The position numbers and the translations under genes were made by a program. Positions 52,536 to 62,186 of a DNA stretch of 64,000 bases are shown one piece after another. The stretch is from Veillonella intestinalis. GTDB lineage: Bacteria; Bacillota; Negativicutes; Veillonellales; Veillonellaceae. The notes under the pieces were generated by a model. That model was not told where the DNA came from and searched no databases. It saw only the letters and a program-made list of their open reading frames with translations. The DNA is taken from contig NZ_CALPDB010000004.1 in the NCBI RefSeq assembly GCF_943193155.1, positions 186,001-250,000 of the forward strand, given 5' to 3'. How positions within the stretch are numbered: the first letter of the stretch is position 1; every line of letters starts with the position of its first letter.

Positions 52536-53261
52536 ATGGACACAACACAAATCCTGATTAGTGAATTTATTGGTACGGCTGTATTAATGGCATTTGGCAG
52601 TGGTACAAATGCTTCTGTTTTACTGAAAAATACATTGGCAAAGGCTTTTAACCCGAATTGGATGACGATTATGTTTGGTTGGGCCTTTGGGGTTGCCTTT
52701 GCGGTGTATATTGGGATTGCCCTAGGTGGCCCTGCTCATTTGAATCCTGCTTTGACAATAGCATTAGCTGCTGGTGGCATGTTCCCATGGGACCATGTAT
52801 TACCAGTTAGTTTAGCTCAAATTGCAGGTGCCTTTATGGGTTCGGCTTTGGTTATGCTACATTATTATCCTCATTTTAAACAGACGAAAGAGGACGAAGG
52901 TAATGTGGTAGGGATTTTTGCTACAGCACCAACTAGTGATAATCGTGTGCTAAACGTAATTTCTGAAATTATTGCAACCTTTATGTTTATGCTCGCTATT
53001 TTATGCTTAGGCAAAATGGGGGATGGTTTATTCCCGTTTATCGTAGGTGTTTTAGTAGCTTCTATTGGTTTATCGTTCGGTTCAACTACAGGGTTTGCGT
53101 TAAATCCAGCTCGTGATTTCGGGCCTCGTTTAGCCTATACTATTTTGCCAGTACCAAATCGTGGTGCGACAAATTGGGCGTATGCGTGGGTGCCAATCAT
53201 TGGGCCAATTATCGGTGCTAGTGCAGCTGTAGGTTTATTCTTAGCGATTGCACCTAAATAG
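52536..53261 (+). CDS. pduF: Propanediol/glycerol diffusion facilitator (aquaglyceroporin)
   Basis: 241 residues, MIP family, six helices. Two NPA boxes: HLNPALTIALAAGG and GFALNPARDFGPRLAY; the Asp after the second box marks the glycerol-conducting type. Lets propanediol or glycerol into the cell. Eleven bases after pduQ (AAGGAG). In Salmonella pduF lies beside pocR instead. Confidence 0.93.
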   Translation: MDTTQILISEFIGTAVLMAFGSGTNASVLLKNTLAKAFNPNWMTIMFGWAFGVAFAVYIGIALGGPAHLNPALTIALAAGGMFPWDHVLPVSLAQIAGAFMGSALVMLHYYPHFKQTKEDEGNVVGIFATAPTSDNRVLNVISEIIATFMFMLAILCLGKMGDGLFPFIVGVLVASIGLSFGSTTGFALNPARDFGPRLAYTILPVPNRGATNWAYAWVPIIGPIIGASAAVGLFLAIAPK

Positions 53262-53318
53262 TTAGTAATAGACTAGATAATTTGCTAAATTAATCTAAGT
53301 CTAAGACTATATATTTGT

Positions 53319-53380
53319 GATGGGTCTGTAATATAAAACCTCCCAAAAGTAGCGTTTGCTAATTTATATTACAGGCCATC
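53319..53380 (+). other. Long hairpin between pduF and pduU
   Basis: GATGG-GT-CTGTAATATAAA (53319-53337) pairs with TTTATATTACAG-G-CCATC (53363-53380). The 25-base loop holds a small AGC/GCT stem. No T-run follows, so it may be an RNA processing or stability element. Confidence 0.65.
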
Positions 53381-53450
53381 ATTTAAGATAATTACAAGTC
53401 ATCATAATGAGATATTAATAGGGACACATATTGGTAGAAAGGATATATGT

Positions 53451-53813
53451 ATGGATTTTTTAGAAGCAGTTGAAAACAAACAACGTATTATCCAAGAGTT
53501 TGTACCTGGTAAACAGGTTACGATTGCACATATCATTGCCAATCCAAAACCTGAATTATTCCGTAAAATGGGATTGGAAGAAAAGCAGCGTAGTGCTATT
53601 GGTATTTTAACAATTACTCCTGGTGAAGGGACTATCATTGCTGCAGATATTGCTACTAAAGCAGCAGGCATTGAATTGGGATTTGTGGATCGCTTTTCAG
53701 GCGCCTTGTTAATTACTGGGGATGTATCGAGCGTAGAGTCTGCTATGAAGGGTGTTATTGATGGGTTAGATAAAATTTTAGGTTTTTTCCCTACAAAAAT
53801 TACGCGTACCTAG
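53451..53813 (+). CDS. pduU: Shell protein PduU (EutS-like, permuted BMC domain)
   Basis: 120 residues. [21 protein letters not shown], then [51 protein letters not shown] match PduU/EutS, a circularly permuted hexamer with a small N-terminal barrel that plugs the pore. A ribosome site AAAGGA precedes the ATG. Set off from pduF by 190 bases with a hairpin. Confidence 0.93.
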   Translation: MDFLEAVENKQRIIQEFVPGKQVTIAHIIANPKPELFRKMGLEEKQRSAIGILTITPGEGTIIAADIATKAAGIELGFVDRFSGALLITGDVSSVESAMKGVIDGLDKILGFFPTKITRT

Positions 53814-54041
53814 TTTAATGTTGATTGTATGGTGTAGTATGGATAATATAATCTAATATGGATAGTATAAATCTGTATAGATACGTATAATTTAGTGTGG
53901 ATTATATCGACTGATTATTAGTGTAATGCTTATAAATGTTGTATTATGTGTACTTTGCAATAGGTATTCATAGTAATTCTGTAGTATAATAAATAGGTGA
54001 TTTAAGTGATACCATATCGACTTAGATTGTGAGGTGATTAT

Positions 54042-54488
54042 ATGGAACAGGCGCTAAAGACTGTAATTATGGTAGGACGTACGGAGGTTGGTAAAACAAC
54101 ACTAGCTAATACATTGATGTATGGTAGTCCTGAAGCCTTAAAAACACAATCGATTGGTCGAATTGGGTCGATTATTGATACGCCAGGCGAGTTTATTGAA
54201 AATCCAATCTATTATCGGGCTATTTTATTAAGTGCCTATGATGCGGATATAGTATTGTTTTTGAATGAAGCTAACGAATCGGAAAGCATCTTTCCTCCTA
54301 ATTTTGCAGCCTCTTTTAATCGTGAGGTTATTGGAGTTGTAACGAAAGTAGATTTAGGGGGCGACGTAACTAGAGCTCGCAAGAATTTGGAAGCTGCTGG
54401 CGTAAAAACAATTTTTGAGATTTCCGTACATGATACTGAATCAGTACAGCGTTTACGTGACTATATTGCGCAGGATAAAGAAGCGTAA
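54042..54488 (+). CDS. pduV: EutP/PduV-family small GTPase
   Basis: 148 residues. P-loop GRTEVGKTTL at 12-21, G3 DTPGEF, G4-like TKVD (Asn replaced by Thr). The IENPIYYRAILLSAYDADIVLFL segment is typical. PduV docks on PduU and has been tied to microcompartment movement in engineered cells. GAGGTG precedes the ATG. Confidence 0.93.
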   Translation: MEQALKTVIMVGRTEVGKTTLANTLMYGSPEALKTQSIGRIGSIIDTPGEFIENPIYYRAILLSAYDADIVLFLNEANESESIFPPNFAASFNREVIGVVTKVDLGGDVTRARKNLEAAGVKTIFEISVHDTESVQRLRDYIAQDKEA

Positions 54489-54600
54489 GAAAAGTATAGA
54501 ATGAGCTGTATTATTTATTGTAGTTTGTATGGGATGGATAGATAAGACCTATATTTTTATTAAGCGTAACTATTAGTAGTGGATATGATGGTGGTAACGA

Positions 54601-55086
54601 ATGAATTTTAAGCAAAACTTAGCAAGTGTATTAGCTGGTGCCTACAAGTTAGATTATCGTTGGCTCCACATTAAAGATGATGAAATTTTTATTTATAAAG
54701 ATGTAAACGATACAGGTGAAACACCGCTAGCTTTACATTTTGATCCTAGCTTTAATCAGCAGGTGATTGCTCTTTGTAAAGAGACTGTTGGTTCTATTAG
54801 TGAACCAATTTTGATTAATACAATTTTAGAAGCTCATTGTGCGGCAGAAGCGCATGAAATTTATTATGATGAAACCTTATACGCACAAAAGGCTATGGCT
54901 ATTCGACATAAGCCAAATGAATTGACCGCTATTTGTGAAACGGGGGAACGTTATTTATTAACCTTGAATGGTGTTGTAAAAACAAACCCTGGTGATTGGG
55001 TAATTCGAGGGGTAAATGGTGAAGAATATCCTTGTGACCCTGAGATTTTTAAAATGCTCTACGATGTAATGGATGATGCTAAATAA
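54601..55086 (+). CDS. Unknown protein at the end of the pdu region
   Basis: 161 residues, not recognised. N-terminal half is a charged alpha/beta segment (WLHIKDDEIFIYKDVNDTGE). The C-terminal part NGVVKTNPGDWVIRGVNGEEYPCDPEIFKMLYDV recalls short proteins of phages and prophages that end GDW-(V/I)-I-x-G-V-x-G-E-x-Y-x-C. Same strand as pduV, 112 bases downstream, ended by a terminator. Cytoplasmic. Role unknown. Confidence 0.65.
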   Translation: MNFKQNLASVLAGAYKLDYRWLHIKDDEIFIYKDVNDTGETPLALHFDPSFNQQVIALCKETVGSISEPILINTILEAHCAAEAHEIYYDETLYAQKAMAIRHKPNELTAICETGERYLLTLNGVVKTNPGDWVIRGVNGEEYPCDPEIFKMLYDVMDDAK

Positions 55087-55115
55087 TCACCTTACTATTT
55101 AACTTTGTATATTCA

Positions 55116-55146
55116 GGCACTGGCCGTATAGGCGAGTGCCTTTTTT
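55116..55146 (+). terminator. Terminator after the unknown gene
   Basis: GGCACT pairs with AGTGCC, with inner GGCC/GGC pairing, followed by six T. Confidence 0.85.
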
Positions 55147-55154
55147 GATACATA

Positions 55155-55210
55155 AAACGCCCTTCTCGTGGATTTGATTCGTGCGAATTAATCTTTGAGA
55201 AGGGCTTTGT
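55155..55210 (-). terminator. Terminator of mobA
   Basis: GCCCTTCTC (55159-55167) pairs with GAGAAGGGC (55197-55205); inner GATT/AATC and TTCG/CGAA stems extend the hairpin. TTTT follows on the minus strand. Confidence 0.75.
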
Positions 55211-55261
55211 TATATTTGTTATATTGTTGTATATCTAGTATATTACTATATTGCTATATAC

Positions 55262-55915
55262 CTATTCTGGTTTATGGACAAGAACTTTTTCTGTATCGAT
55301 ATGAGGAATCTTGTGGAAATATTCTTGTGCATATTCTAAATCTTCAGGCGTATTAATGTCGATGAAGATATCCGCTTCTAAGGTGTTTTCTTTTAATGGT
55401 AATTGAAGTAGCGGCACTTCTTTGTAGAAAGAGTGTAGAAGTTTTTCACCAGCTTCGATTTTTTCTTTCATGATTGGTAAGAGCTGGCGATTATAAATAG
55501 CGTGTAAGCAAATATCCTTACCATTAAGCATTGGCACAACTACTTGTGCTACTCCTTGGCTTTCTACCATGCGATCTAACACCACTAAAGACAAGAATGG
55601 CATATCTACGCCAATAACAAAGATATTTTCTGCATTACAGTGCTCAAAGGCGGTAGCTACAGCGCCTAGGGTATTGTGACCAGGATAGTTATCTTCCACT
55701 ACATTAGCGTCTTTTAAAGGTTCGAAGCGATCGAAGAGGGTCTTATTATCGGTAACAATAATGGGATCCTTTTCAAAGGAAAAAGCAAGCATTGTGTAGA
55801 TAGTTTCGATTAGAGTTTGATCGCCAAATTTGGCAAATACTTTATTGTACCCCATGCGAGAACTGTTGTGGCCTGCTAAGATAACCGGTTGTAAACTTGA
55901 TAATTTTTCATACAT
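55262..55915 (-). CDS. mobA: Molybdenum cofactor guanylyltransferase MobA-like
   Basis: 217 residues. PVILAGHNSSRMGYNKVF is the nucleotide-loop motif, but the usual LAGG reads LAGH (His16). Later motifs are intact: VIGVDMPFLS, and the C-terminal FIDINTPEDLEYA. Adds GMP from GTP to molybdopterin. GGGGG lies before the ATG. Single gene; no other Mo genes nearby. Confidence 0.85.
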   Translation of the reverse strand: MYEKLSSLQPVILAGHNSSRMGYNKVFAKFGDQTLIETIYTMLAFSFEKDPIIVTDNKTLFDRFEPLKDANVVEDNYPGHNTLGAVATAFEHCNAENIFVIGVDMPFLSLVVLDRMVESQGVAQVVVPMLNGKDICLHAIYNRQLLPIMKEKIEAGEKLLHSFYKEVPLLQLPLKENTLEADIFIDINTPEDLEYAQEYFHKIPHIDTEKVLVHKPE

Positions 55916-56176
55916 AATAATAACCCCCTTTATATTGTGTGTCTAATTTAATGATACCATAAACGCATAATTAAAATAAAGAAAAATCATGATGAAATTA
56001 TGAGTTATGGTATAAATTTTGCATAATAGTACACAGGTAAGGGGGTTATATGAGAATAAGGTATACTCGAAATATAAAGTTGAAAATCACTTTTAATAGT
56101 AAGCCCATAAGGAACTATTAGTCATTATGTTGCTTAGTGGAGGCTGTATCTCTCAGATTGGTGGCTAAGTTGGTAA

Positions 56177-57877
56177 TTACTTGTCGGATGTTTTAAAACG
56201 TAGTGTAAAGGTTGTGCCTTGACCAGGTTCACTTTTTACAGCGACAGAGCCACTATGAATTTCCATGATATGTTTTACTAAAGCAAGACCTAAACCACTG
56301 CCTTCGCGCTTGCTATTACGACTTGGATCAGCTTGGTAGAAGCGTTCGAATATACGGCTTTGTTTATCCTTAGGGATACCAATGCCTTCATCTGTAATAG
56401 TGACGATAGTAAACCCTTCTTTTAATTCCATATCAACAACTATGTGATTATCTATAGTTTTGCTAAATTTGATAGCGTTGTCAAAGAGATTAATGAAAAC
56501 CTCTTCTACTAATTTAGGAGACATGAGAAAAGCGGGGCTTTCCCCAGTCATAGCTAAGGTAATATTCTTCCCTTGGCGCTTTGTAGCTAGTTGTTGCCAA
56601 GCTGAATTGATAACTGAACGAAGGGACGTTTTTTCAAATAAAACTTCGGAGCCTCCATCTTCAATACGGGAGAGTTTTAAGATAGTATCAATTAACTCTT
56701 GCATATGAAGGGCTGCCGTATGAATGTGGCCTCCTAGAACGGTAGCATCGTCTTTATTTGGATACATACCCTTGGCTAAAATTTCAGAGTAACCACTAAT
56801 AGTAGTTAGTGGCGTTTTTAATTCATGAGATACATTAGACGTGAATTCATGACGTCGTTGTTGCTCTAAGTAGCTTTGGGTAATATCTGAAATGATGATT
56901 AAGAGACGGCCTTTGTAACGATCATCTTCTGTGATATGGAAGACGATACGGAAATGTTGGTTATCCTTGTGAAGTAAGTATTCACCGCCTTGATGTTTGC
57001 GCATCGCATTGATTACATGTTTACGCCAGTCTACGTCATCCGTCAGGAGCAATAAGGATTCACCATGTAATTCCGTTTTATAATTTAAAAATTCTTTTAA
57101 ATGTTCGTTATAAGTAATAATGGTACCATCAAGTTCTGCTAGTAATAAGCCTTCCGCCATTTCTTCCATGATGGAACGAAGGGTGTTTTTCTCTGCTTGT
57201 AAACGAACGATCATGGCCTCTAGCTCATTCTTTTGGAAGGATAGACGAGAGAGTAGCGGTGTAATTTCAGTATAGGCTTCATCGATAACTAGTTTGGTAT
57301 CACTATGTGAAGTCCAAGCTTTTACAATTTCTTCAATTGGATAGATGGCATCTGCCGTCCAACGACGTGCTAATAGATAACAGCCACCCGACATGAGCAC
57401 GAAGAGAGCTAAGAGGCCAGGGGCCGCATCGATAATTACTTTATATACAGTAGAGCCATTACGTGATACTCGTAGAATGGAGTTGTCTGGTAAACGTAAG
57501 GCTTCATAGTAGCTAATGGAATGTAATGTTGCAGAATCACGAATATCACTACCTTCGCCTTTGAGAATAGCCTGTGCTATTTCAGGGCGCTGGAGATGAT
57601 TATCCATGGTTTCTGCATCGTGAGAAGAATCATAGAGGACTTTGCCTTCATAGGAAATCCAAGTAATGCGCAAAGTATTATTGGTGGATTTAGTAATGGC
57701 AGCTAATCTCTCTGGCGTCAAAGTACCGGTAGAGGCGATAATTTTGCCTTCTGTGTAAAGGACAGTACGAAAATCATCTTTCCAGTTATTATAGAATAGG
57801 TAGCTTAAAATAACGGTACTTACGACTAGACTTAACATACCTAAACCAAAGAGAGCCCGGAAAAATTTCTGTCTCAT
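56177..57877 (-). CDS. phoR: Phosphate-regulon sensor histidine kinase
   Basis: 566 residues. Two membrane helices (about 8-30 and 150-170) frame a 120-residue extracytoplasmic domain. Then a HAMP-like part, a PAS domain (about 230-335), HisKA with His351 in NVSHELKTPLTTISGYSE, and HATPase boxes (LFDNAIKFS, DEGIGIPKDKQSRIFERF, GSGLGLALVKH). The start overlaps the phoB stop by four bases. Gene order with pst supports a PhoR role. Confidence 0.92.
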   Translation of the reverse strand: MRQKFFRALFGLGMLSLVVSTVILSYLFYNNWKDDFRTVLYTEGKIIASTGTLTPERLAAITKSTNNTLRITWISYEGKVLYDSSHDAETMDNHLQRPEIAQAILKGEGSDIRDSATLHSISYYEALRLPDNSILRVSRNGSTVYKVIIDAAPGLLALFVLMSGGCYLLARRWTADAIYPIEEIVKAWTSHSDTKLVIDEAYTEITPLLSRLSFQKNELEAMIVRLQAEKNTLRSIMEEMAEGLLLAELDGTIITYNEHLKEFLNYKTELHGESLLLLTDDVDWRKHVINAMRKHQGGEYLLHKDNQHFRIVFHITEDDRYKGRLLIIISDITQSYLEQQRRHEFTSNVSHELKTPLTTISGYSEILAKGMYPNKDDATVLGGHIHTAALHMQELIDTILKLSRIEDGGSEVLFEKTSLRSVINSAWQQLATKRQGKNITLAMTGESPAFLMSPKLVEEVFINLFDNAIKFSKTIDNHIVVDMELKEGFTIVTITDEGIGIPKDKQSRIFERFYQADPSRNSKREGSGLGLALVKHIMEIHSGSVAVKSEPGQGTTFTLRFKTSDK

Positions 57878-58572
57878 ATGGTGGCCTCCCAGCGGTAGCC
57901 AATACCGCGCACTGTTTTAAGGTGACGACCTGCGGTACCCAAATGTTGGCGTAGGGTAACGACGTGCATATCTACGGTTCGAGATTCCCCTTCATAGGAG
58001 AAGCCCCACACCACTTCCATTATGCGTTCACGAGAAAGGGCAATCCCTGTATTTTCCATAAAGTATAAAAGAAGTTCATATTCTTTTAGGGTTAAAGTAA
58101 TCGGTTGATCTTCATAGGTGACAATGCGGCTATCTTTGTCGAGGACTAAGTTGCCACAGGTGAGAATTGATTTTTTTGGTGGGGCTGTAGGGCGAGTGCG
58201 CCGTAGTAAAGCTTTAATTCGAGATACTAATTCAACAACACCGAAGGGTTTTGAAATATAATCATCGGCACCACCATCAAGGCCTTGAACCACATCAATT
58301 TCTGATGTTTTGGCAGTAATCATAATAATAGGTAAGTCTGTTGTATCAGGGCGTTCGCGAAGTTTATGCAAGATAGAGAGCCCATCTTCTCCTTCTAGCA
58401 TAATATCCAGTAAGACAAGTTGAGGTCGGCGTTCTTCTAAGGCTGCCCAGAAAGGACTGCTCGACTCGAAGGTGCCGACCTCAAAGCCCTGCCCACTTAG
58501 TACATAGGAGATAAGACCGCGGATGCTATCTTCATCTTCTACACAATAGATTAAAGGCTGGGTTTGTTTCAT
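57874..58572 (-). CDS. phoB: Phosphate-regulon response regulator
   Basis: 232 residues, OmpR family. Receiver: YCVEDEDSIRG, Asp56 in LLDIMLEGEDG, ITAKT, ISKPFG. The winged helix ends TVRGIGYRWEATI, as in PhoB/PhoP. AAGGAG precedes the ATG. Separated from pstB by a strong terminator, so made at lower level than the transporter or from its own promoter. Confidence 0.92.
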   Translation of the reverse strand: MKQTQPLIYCVEDEDSIRGLISYVLSGQGFEVGTFESSSPFWAALEERRPQLVLLDIMLEGEDGLSILHKLRERPDTTDLPIIMITAKTSEIDVVQGLDGGADDYISKPFGVVELVSRIKALLRRTRPTAPPKKSILTCGNLVLDKDSRIVTYEDQPITLTLKEYELLLYFMENTGIALSRERIMEVVWGFSYEGESRTVDMHVVTLRQHLGTAGRHLKTVRGIGYRWEATI

Positions 58573-58593
58573 AGTAATCTCCTTATTGATGTA

Positions 58594-58627
58594 GAAAAAA
58601 AGGAACGAACTGCATTGAGTTCGTTCC
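58594..58627 (-). terminator. Terminator between pstB and phoB
   Basis: GGAACGAACT and AGTTCGTTCC form a perfect ten-base-pair stem with a six-base loop. On the minus strand seven T follow, 12 bases after the pstB stop. Confidence 0.9.
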
Positions 58628-58638
58628 GGGGCGAGTCA

Positions 58639-59469
58639 TTAACCGAAGCGACCATTAATGTAGTCTGCCGTTTTTGGCTGAGTTGGTTCGGTAAATATTG
58701 TCTTCGTTTTATTATATTCTATCAAATCTCCCATCAAGAAGAAAGCAGTTTTATCAGAAATACGGGCTGCTTGTTGCATATTATGCGTTACAATAACGAT
58801 AGTATAGTCTTCTTTGAGCTCTAAAGCTAGTTCTTCAATCTTAGCTGTAGAGATAGGATCTAGGGCACTAGTTGGTTCGTCCATGAGGATAACGTCAGGG
58901 CGAGTAGCCAACGTGCGGGCAATACAAAGACGTTGTTGCTGACCGCCAGATAGGCTAAGGGCACTTTTGTGCAAACGGTCTTTTACTTCATTCCATAAGG
59001 AGGCTTGGGTCAAGCTTTTTTCCACGATTTCATCGAGTTCACTAGCTTTAGTGATACCTTGCAAACGAGGGCCAAAAGCTACATTGTCATATAAGCTTTG
59101 AGGGAATGGATTTGGTTGTTGGAATACCATGCCTACACGGTGGCGTAGCACGATAGGTTCCATATCGGCGTAAATATCTTCTCCTTCGAGTAAGATTTTA
59201 CCTTTTACTGTTACATTCCCTTCTAAGTCATTCATGCGGTTTAAAATACGTAAGAATGTAGATTTACCGCAACCGGAAGGACCGATTAAGGCTGTAATTT
59301 CATTCTTTTTAATATCCATGTTGATATTTTTTAAGGCATGGAAGGAACCATAGAAAAAGTCTAAATTTTCTACAGTGAAAGCGTTGCCACGAGCTTCGTT
59401 AGCGATAGCTTTTGCTTGTGTATTAACAAGTACTTGTGGGTTAGGCATTACAACTTCAGAAATTTCCAT
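58639..59469 (-). CDS. pstB: Phosphate ABC transporter ATP-binding protein
   Basis: 276 residues. Walker [14 protein letters not shown]-loop [11 protein letters not shown], signature [12 protein letters not shown], Walker [14 protein letters not shown]-loop VTHNMQQA. The N-terminal 25 residues are an extension. Drives PstCA phosphate import. Overlaps the pstA stop by one base. Confidence 0.97.
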   Translation of the reverse strand: MEISEVVMPNPQVLVNTQAKAIANEARGNAFTVENLDFFYGSFHALKNINMDIKKNEITALIGPSGCGKSTFLRILNRMNDLEGNVTVKGKILLEGEDIYADMEPIVLRHRVGMVFQQPNPFPQSLYDNVAFGPRLQGITKASELDEIVEKSLTQASLWNEVKDRLHKSALSLSGGQQQRLCIARTLATRPDVILMDEPTSALDPISTAKIEELALELKEDYTIVIVTHNMQQAARISDKTAFFLMGDLIEYNKTKTIFTEPTQPKTADYINGRFG

Positions 59470-60371
59470 TATTTATTCTCTCCTAAGTTTTTACGATTAA
59501 GGTGACGGCTTAAGGCACGAGCACCGATACTAAATGTGAATACAAGGGCTAATAATAAGAGGGCGCTCAAGTTGGCCATAGCTTCGGCATTAGATGCAAG
59601 CGATTCACTACGGGAGGCCCAAATTTGTAAGGCTAAGGTTTCACCAGAACGGAATGGGTTAAAAGCGTTGGTAGGTGAGGTAATATCTGTACTTGCCCAA
59701 TTAATATCAGTACTCATACCTGCTGTAAACATAAGTGCCGCAGCTTCACCGAATACACGACCAGCGGCTAAGATAATCCCTGTAATAATGGCTGGGAAAG
59801 CGGCTGGTAGTAATACACGACTAATCGTTTGCCATTTGGTAGCGCCTAAGCCATAACTACCTTTTGCATAAGATGGTGGTAAGGCACGCAAGGCGTCTTC
59901 TGTAATGGTAGCGATAAGCGGTAAGGTTAAGATAGATACTGTTAAAGCACCAGCAAATAGATTCCATTGTGAGTTGGTCATGATGATAAATACGAGGTAA
60001 CCAAACAAACCAAGTACGATGGAAGGTAAGGAGGATAAGGTTTCAATGGATATACGCATAATCCGTTGTGCTTTACCTTCAGTAGCATATTCTGCCATAT
60101 AGATGCCACCACCGATACCGAGTGGTACGCTGATAAGAAGGGCTAAAAATACTAGGTAGACTGTGTTGAACAATTGATTGCCGATCCCCGTTGGCGAAAA
60201 GGCTAACAGTTCCAGTTTGAAATCGCTTAGGGCGTTCCACGCAATGTGACCTACAAAGGCGAGTAATAAGAGTAAGACAGCACCGGCTAAGCCGTGGAGG
60301 ACTAGGGTGATAAGTCTATCGGTGGATAAGGCCCGCTGACGAGGAGCGGGGATGGCTTTACTTGCTCTCAC
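59469..60371 (-). CDS. pstA: Phosphate ABC transporter permease PstA
   Basis: 300 residues, six helices. The coupling-helix motif is [36 protein letters not shown] and [10 protein letters not shown] are typical. Its start overlaps the end of pstC by 14 bases. Confidence 0.95.
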   Translation of the reverse strand: MRASKAIPAPRQRALSTDRLITLVLHGLAGAVLLLLLAFVGHIAWNALSDFKLELLAFSPTGIGNQLFNTVYLVFLALLISVPLGIGGGIYMAEYATEGKAQRIMRISIETLSSLPSIVLGLFGYLVFIIMTNSQWNLFAGALTVSILTLPLIATITEDALRALPPSYAKGSYGLGATKWQTISRVLLPAAFPAIITGIILAAGRVFGEAAALMFTAGMSTDINWASTDITSPTNAFNPFRSGETLALQIWASRSESLASNAEAMANLSALLLLALVFTFSIGARALSRHLNRKNLGENK

Positions 60372-61266
60372 TGAGGGCGCCTCCTTTAGATGTAATGTAA
60401 CGGATTAGAAGAATAAAGAGTAAGGAAATAATAAAGAGTAAAAGGGCCATAGTCCATAAGGCCATATTATATTCACTGCCTTCCATAGTACCGCCCATAT
60501 CAGCAGCAATAGCACTCGTTAAGTTAACCGTAGGGTCAAGGAGTGAGGTTGGAAAGGCTTTCATCTTACCAATAACCATAGCAACCGCTAAAGCTTCACC
60601 AAAGGCACGTGCTAGGCCTAAGACAACGCCTGCTAAGATACCATGCTTAGCTACTGGCAAAACGATTTTGTAAATTACTTCCCAACGCGTAGCGCCTAGG
60701 CCATAGGCCCCTTGGCGGTAGGTTTTGGGAACACTGTTAATAGCATTCATCGTTACAGATGTAATCGTTGGAAAAATCATGAGTGCTAAAACGATGGAAG
60801 CAGCTAATACAGAAAAACCACTATGCGCATCGGTGTATTTTTGAATGAAAGGAACAAGAATAGTAAGGCCTAACCAACCATAGATGATTGAAGGAATTCC
60901 TACAAAAATTTCAATCACTGGTTGCCAGAATTTACGGCCTAGGCTAGGTGTGATTTCTGCCATATAAATGGCGAGTGCAATACTGATTGGAGTTGCCATC
61001 AATAATGCAAGGGCACAGGTAATAAGAGAGCCGACAATGTAAATGCCGGCTCCAACGTGGCCACCCCCGTCGAGCGTGTCGGCGGGTTGCCACTGCGTAG
61101 AAAATAGGAATTCTGAAAGACTGTGCCCGTAGATCGTAAAGGTCCCGGTACCGCGATAGAGCAAGAAGATCCCGATAGCTGCGGTTACGACTAACAAGAA
61201 GAGACCTGTACCTTTGATTACGTAACGCCAAATTCGATCGGCGCGAAGCGTGCTTTCAATGTTCAT
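60358..61266 (-). CDS. pstC: Phosphate ABC transporter permease PstC
   Basis: 302 residues, six helices. GIYIVGSLITCALALLMATPISIALAIYMAEI, GIPSIIYGW and AYGLGATRWEVIYKIVLP (coupling helix), with RAFGEALAVAMVIG. Three bases after pstS. Confidence 0.95.
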   Translation of the reverse strand: MNIESTLRADRIWRYVIKGTGLFLLVVTAAIGIFLLYRGTGTFTIYGHSLSEFLFSTQWQPADTLDGGGHVGAGIYIVGSLITCALALLMATPISIALAIYMAEITPSLGRKFWQPVIEIFVGIPSIIYGWLGLTILVPFIQKYTDAHSGFSVLAASIVLALMIFPTITSVTMNAINSVPKTYRQGAYGLGATRWEVIYKIVLPVAKHGILAGVVLGLARAFGEALAVAMVIGKMKAFPTSLLDPTVNLTSAIAADMGGTMEGSEYNMALWTMALLLFIISLLFILLIRYITSKGGALSESK

Positions 61267-61269
61267 CTA

Positions 61270-62154
61270 TTATTTCTCCGTTTTCACTTTAGAGGCTACA
61301 CCGTAACCTTTGGATTCTAACACTTTACCGTATTCATCAGACATGATGAAATCTAAGTATGCTTTTTGTAATGCATTAGGTTCCCCTTTAGTGTACATGT
61401 GTTCAAAGCCCCATACTTTGTAAGAACCGTTGTAACTATTTTCAAGAGTTGGTGCTACACCATCGATGGAGATAGCAGCTACGCTTGAGTTATTTAATAG
61501 ATAAGGTAAGGCTACATAACCGATAGCACCTGGTGTGTTGGAAATGCTTTGGATAAGTGCACCAGAATCATCTGTTTCTAAGGATTTGTTAGATGCTTCT
61601 TGGTTTTTATCAAGGGCAAATTCAGAGAAGAGTGCGCGTGTACCAGAAGTAGATGGACGAGTTACAAGAACTACGTTTTGATCAGGACCGCCTACATCTT
61701 TCCAGTTAGTTACTTTGCCAGTGAAGATATCGATTAATTGTTCTTTAGATAAGTTTGGCACTGCTTTAGCAACATCTTTGTTTGCTACAGCAGCTACAGT
61801 TACGATAGCTACTTTGTGGTCTACAAGTTCAGCTGCTTTTTCTTTTGGTAATTTGCTTTCTGCTGGCACGTCGGAGTTACCAATGTTTACAGTGCCATCA
61901 GATACTTGTTTAAGACCTGTGCCAGAACCACCACCATTTAATACGATGGATACATCAGGATGTTTCTTTTTAAATTCAGCCGCTGCATCTTTAGCAAGAG
62001 GGAGTAAGGCTGAAGAACCAGAAGAAGTGATTGTACCTTTTAAAGCTTGTTGTGAATCAGCTGGAGCCGAACCGCTGTTACCGCAACCTGCTAAACCTAA
62101 AGCTAACACACTTGCCATAACCATTGCTGTAAGAGCTTTACTTTTGAATTTCAT
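61270..62154 (-). CDS. pstS: Phosphate-binding lipoprotein PstS
   Basis: 294 residues. Lipoprotein signal 1-23 with lipobox LAGC (Cys24). Phosphate ligands are in TSSGSSALLPL, NGGGSGTGLKQV, NIGNSDVPAE and TRPSTSGTRALF. Captures phosphate outside the inner membrane and hands it to PstCA. AGGAGG precedes the ATG. First gene of the pst operon behind a Pho-box-like array. Confidence 0.96.
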   Translation of the reverse strand: MKFKSKALTAMVMASVLALGLAGCGNSGSAPADSQQALKGTITSSGSSALLPLAKDAAAEFKKKHPDVSIVLNGGGSGTGLKQVSDGTVNIGNSDVPAESKLPKEKAAELVDHKVAIVTVAAVANKDVAKAVPNLSKEQLIDIFTGKVTNWKDVGGPDQNVVLVTRPSTSGTRALFSEFALDKNQEASNKSLETDDSGALIQSISNTPGAIGYVALPYLLNNSSVAAISIDGVAPTLENSYNGSYKVWGFEHMYTKGEPNALQKAYLDFIMSDEYGKVLESKGYGVASKVKTEK

Positions 62155-62186
62155 GATTGAATTGCCTCCTAATCGATGGACGTATT

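Noticed and set aside
53814-54041. Repeated TATGGATA/TATAAT-like words as a repeat array or CRISPR
   Set aside because: Irregular, AT-driven similarity with no constant unit or spacer length.
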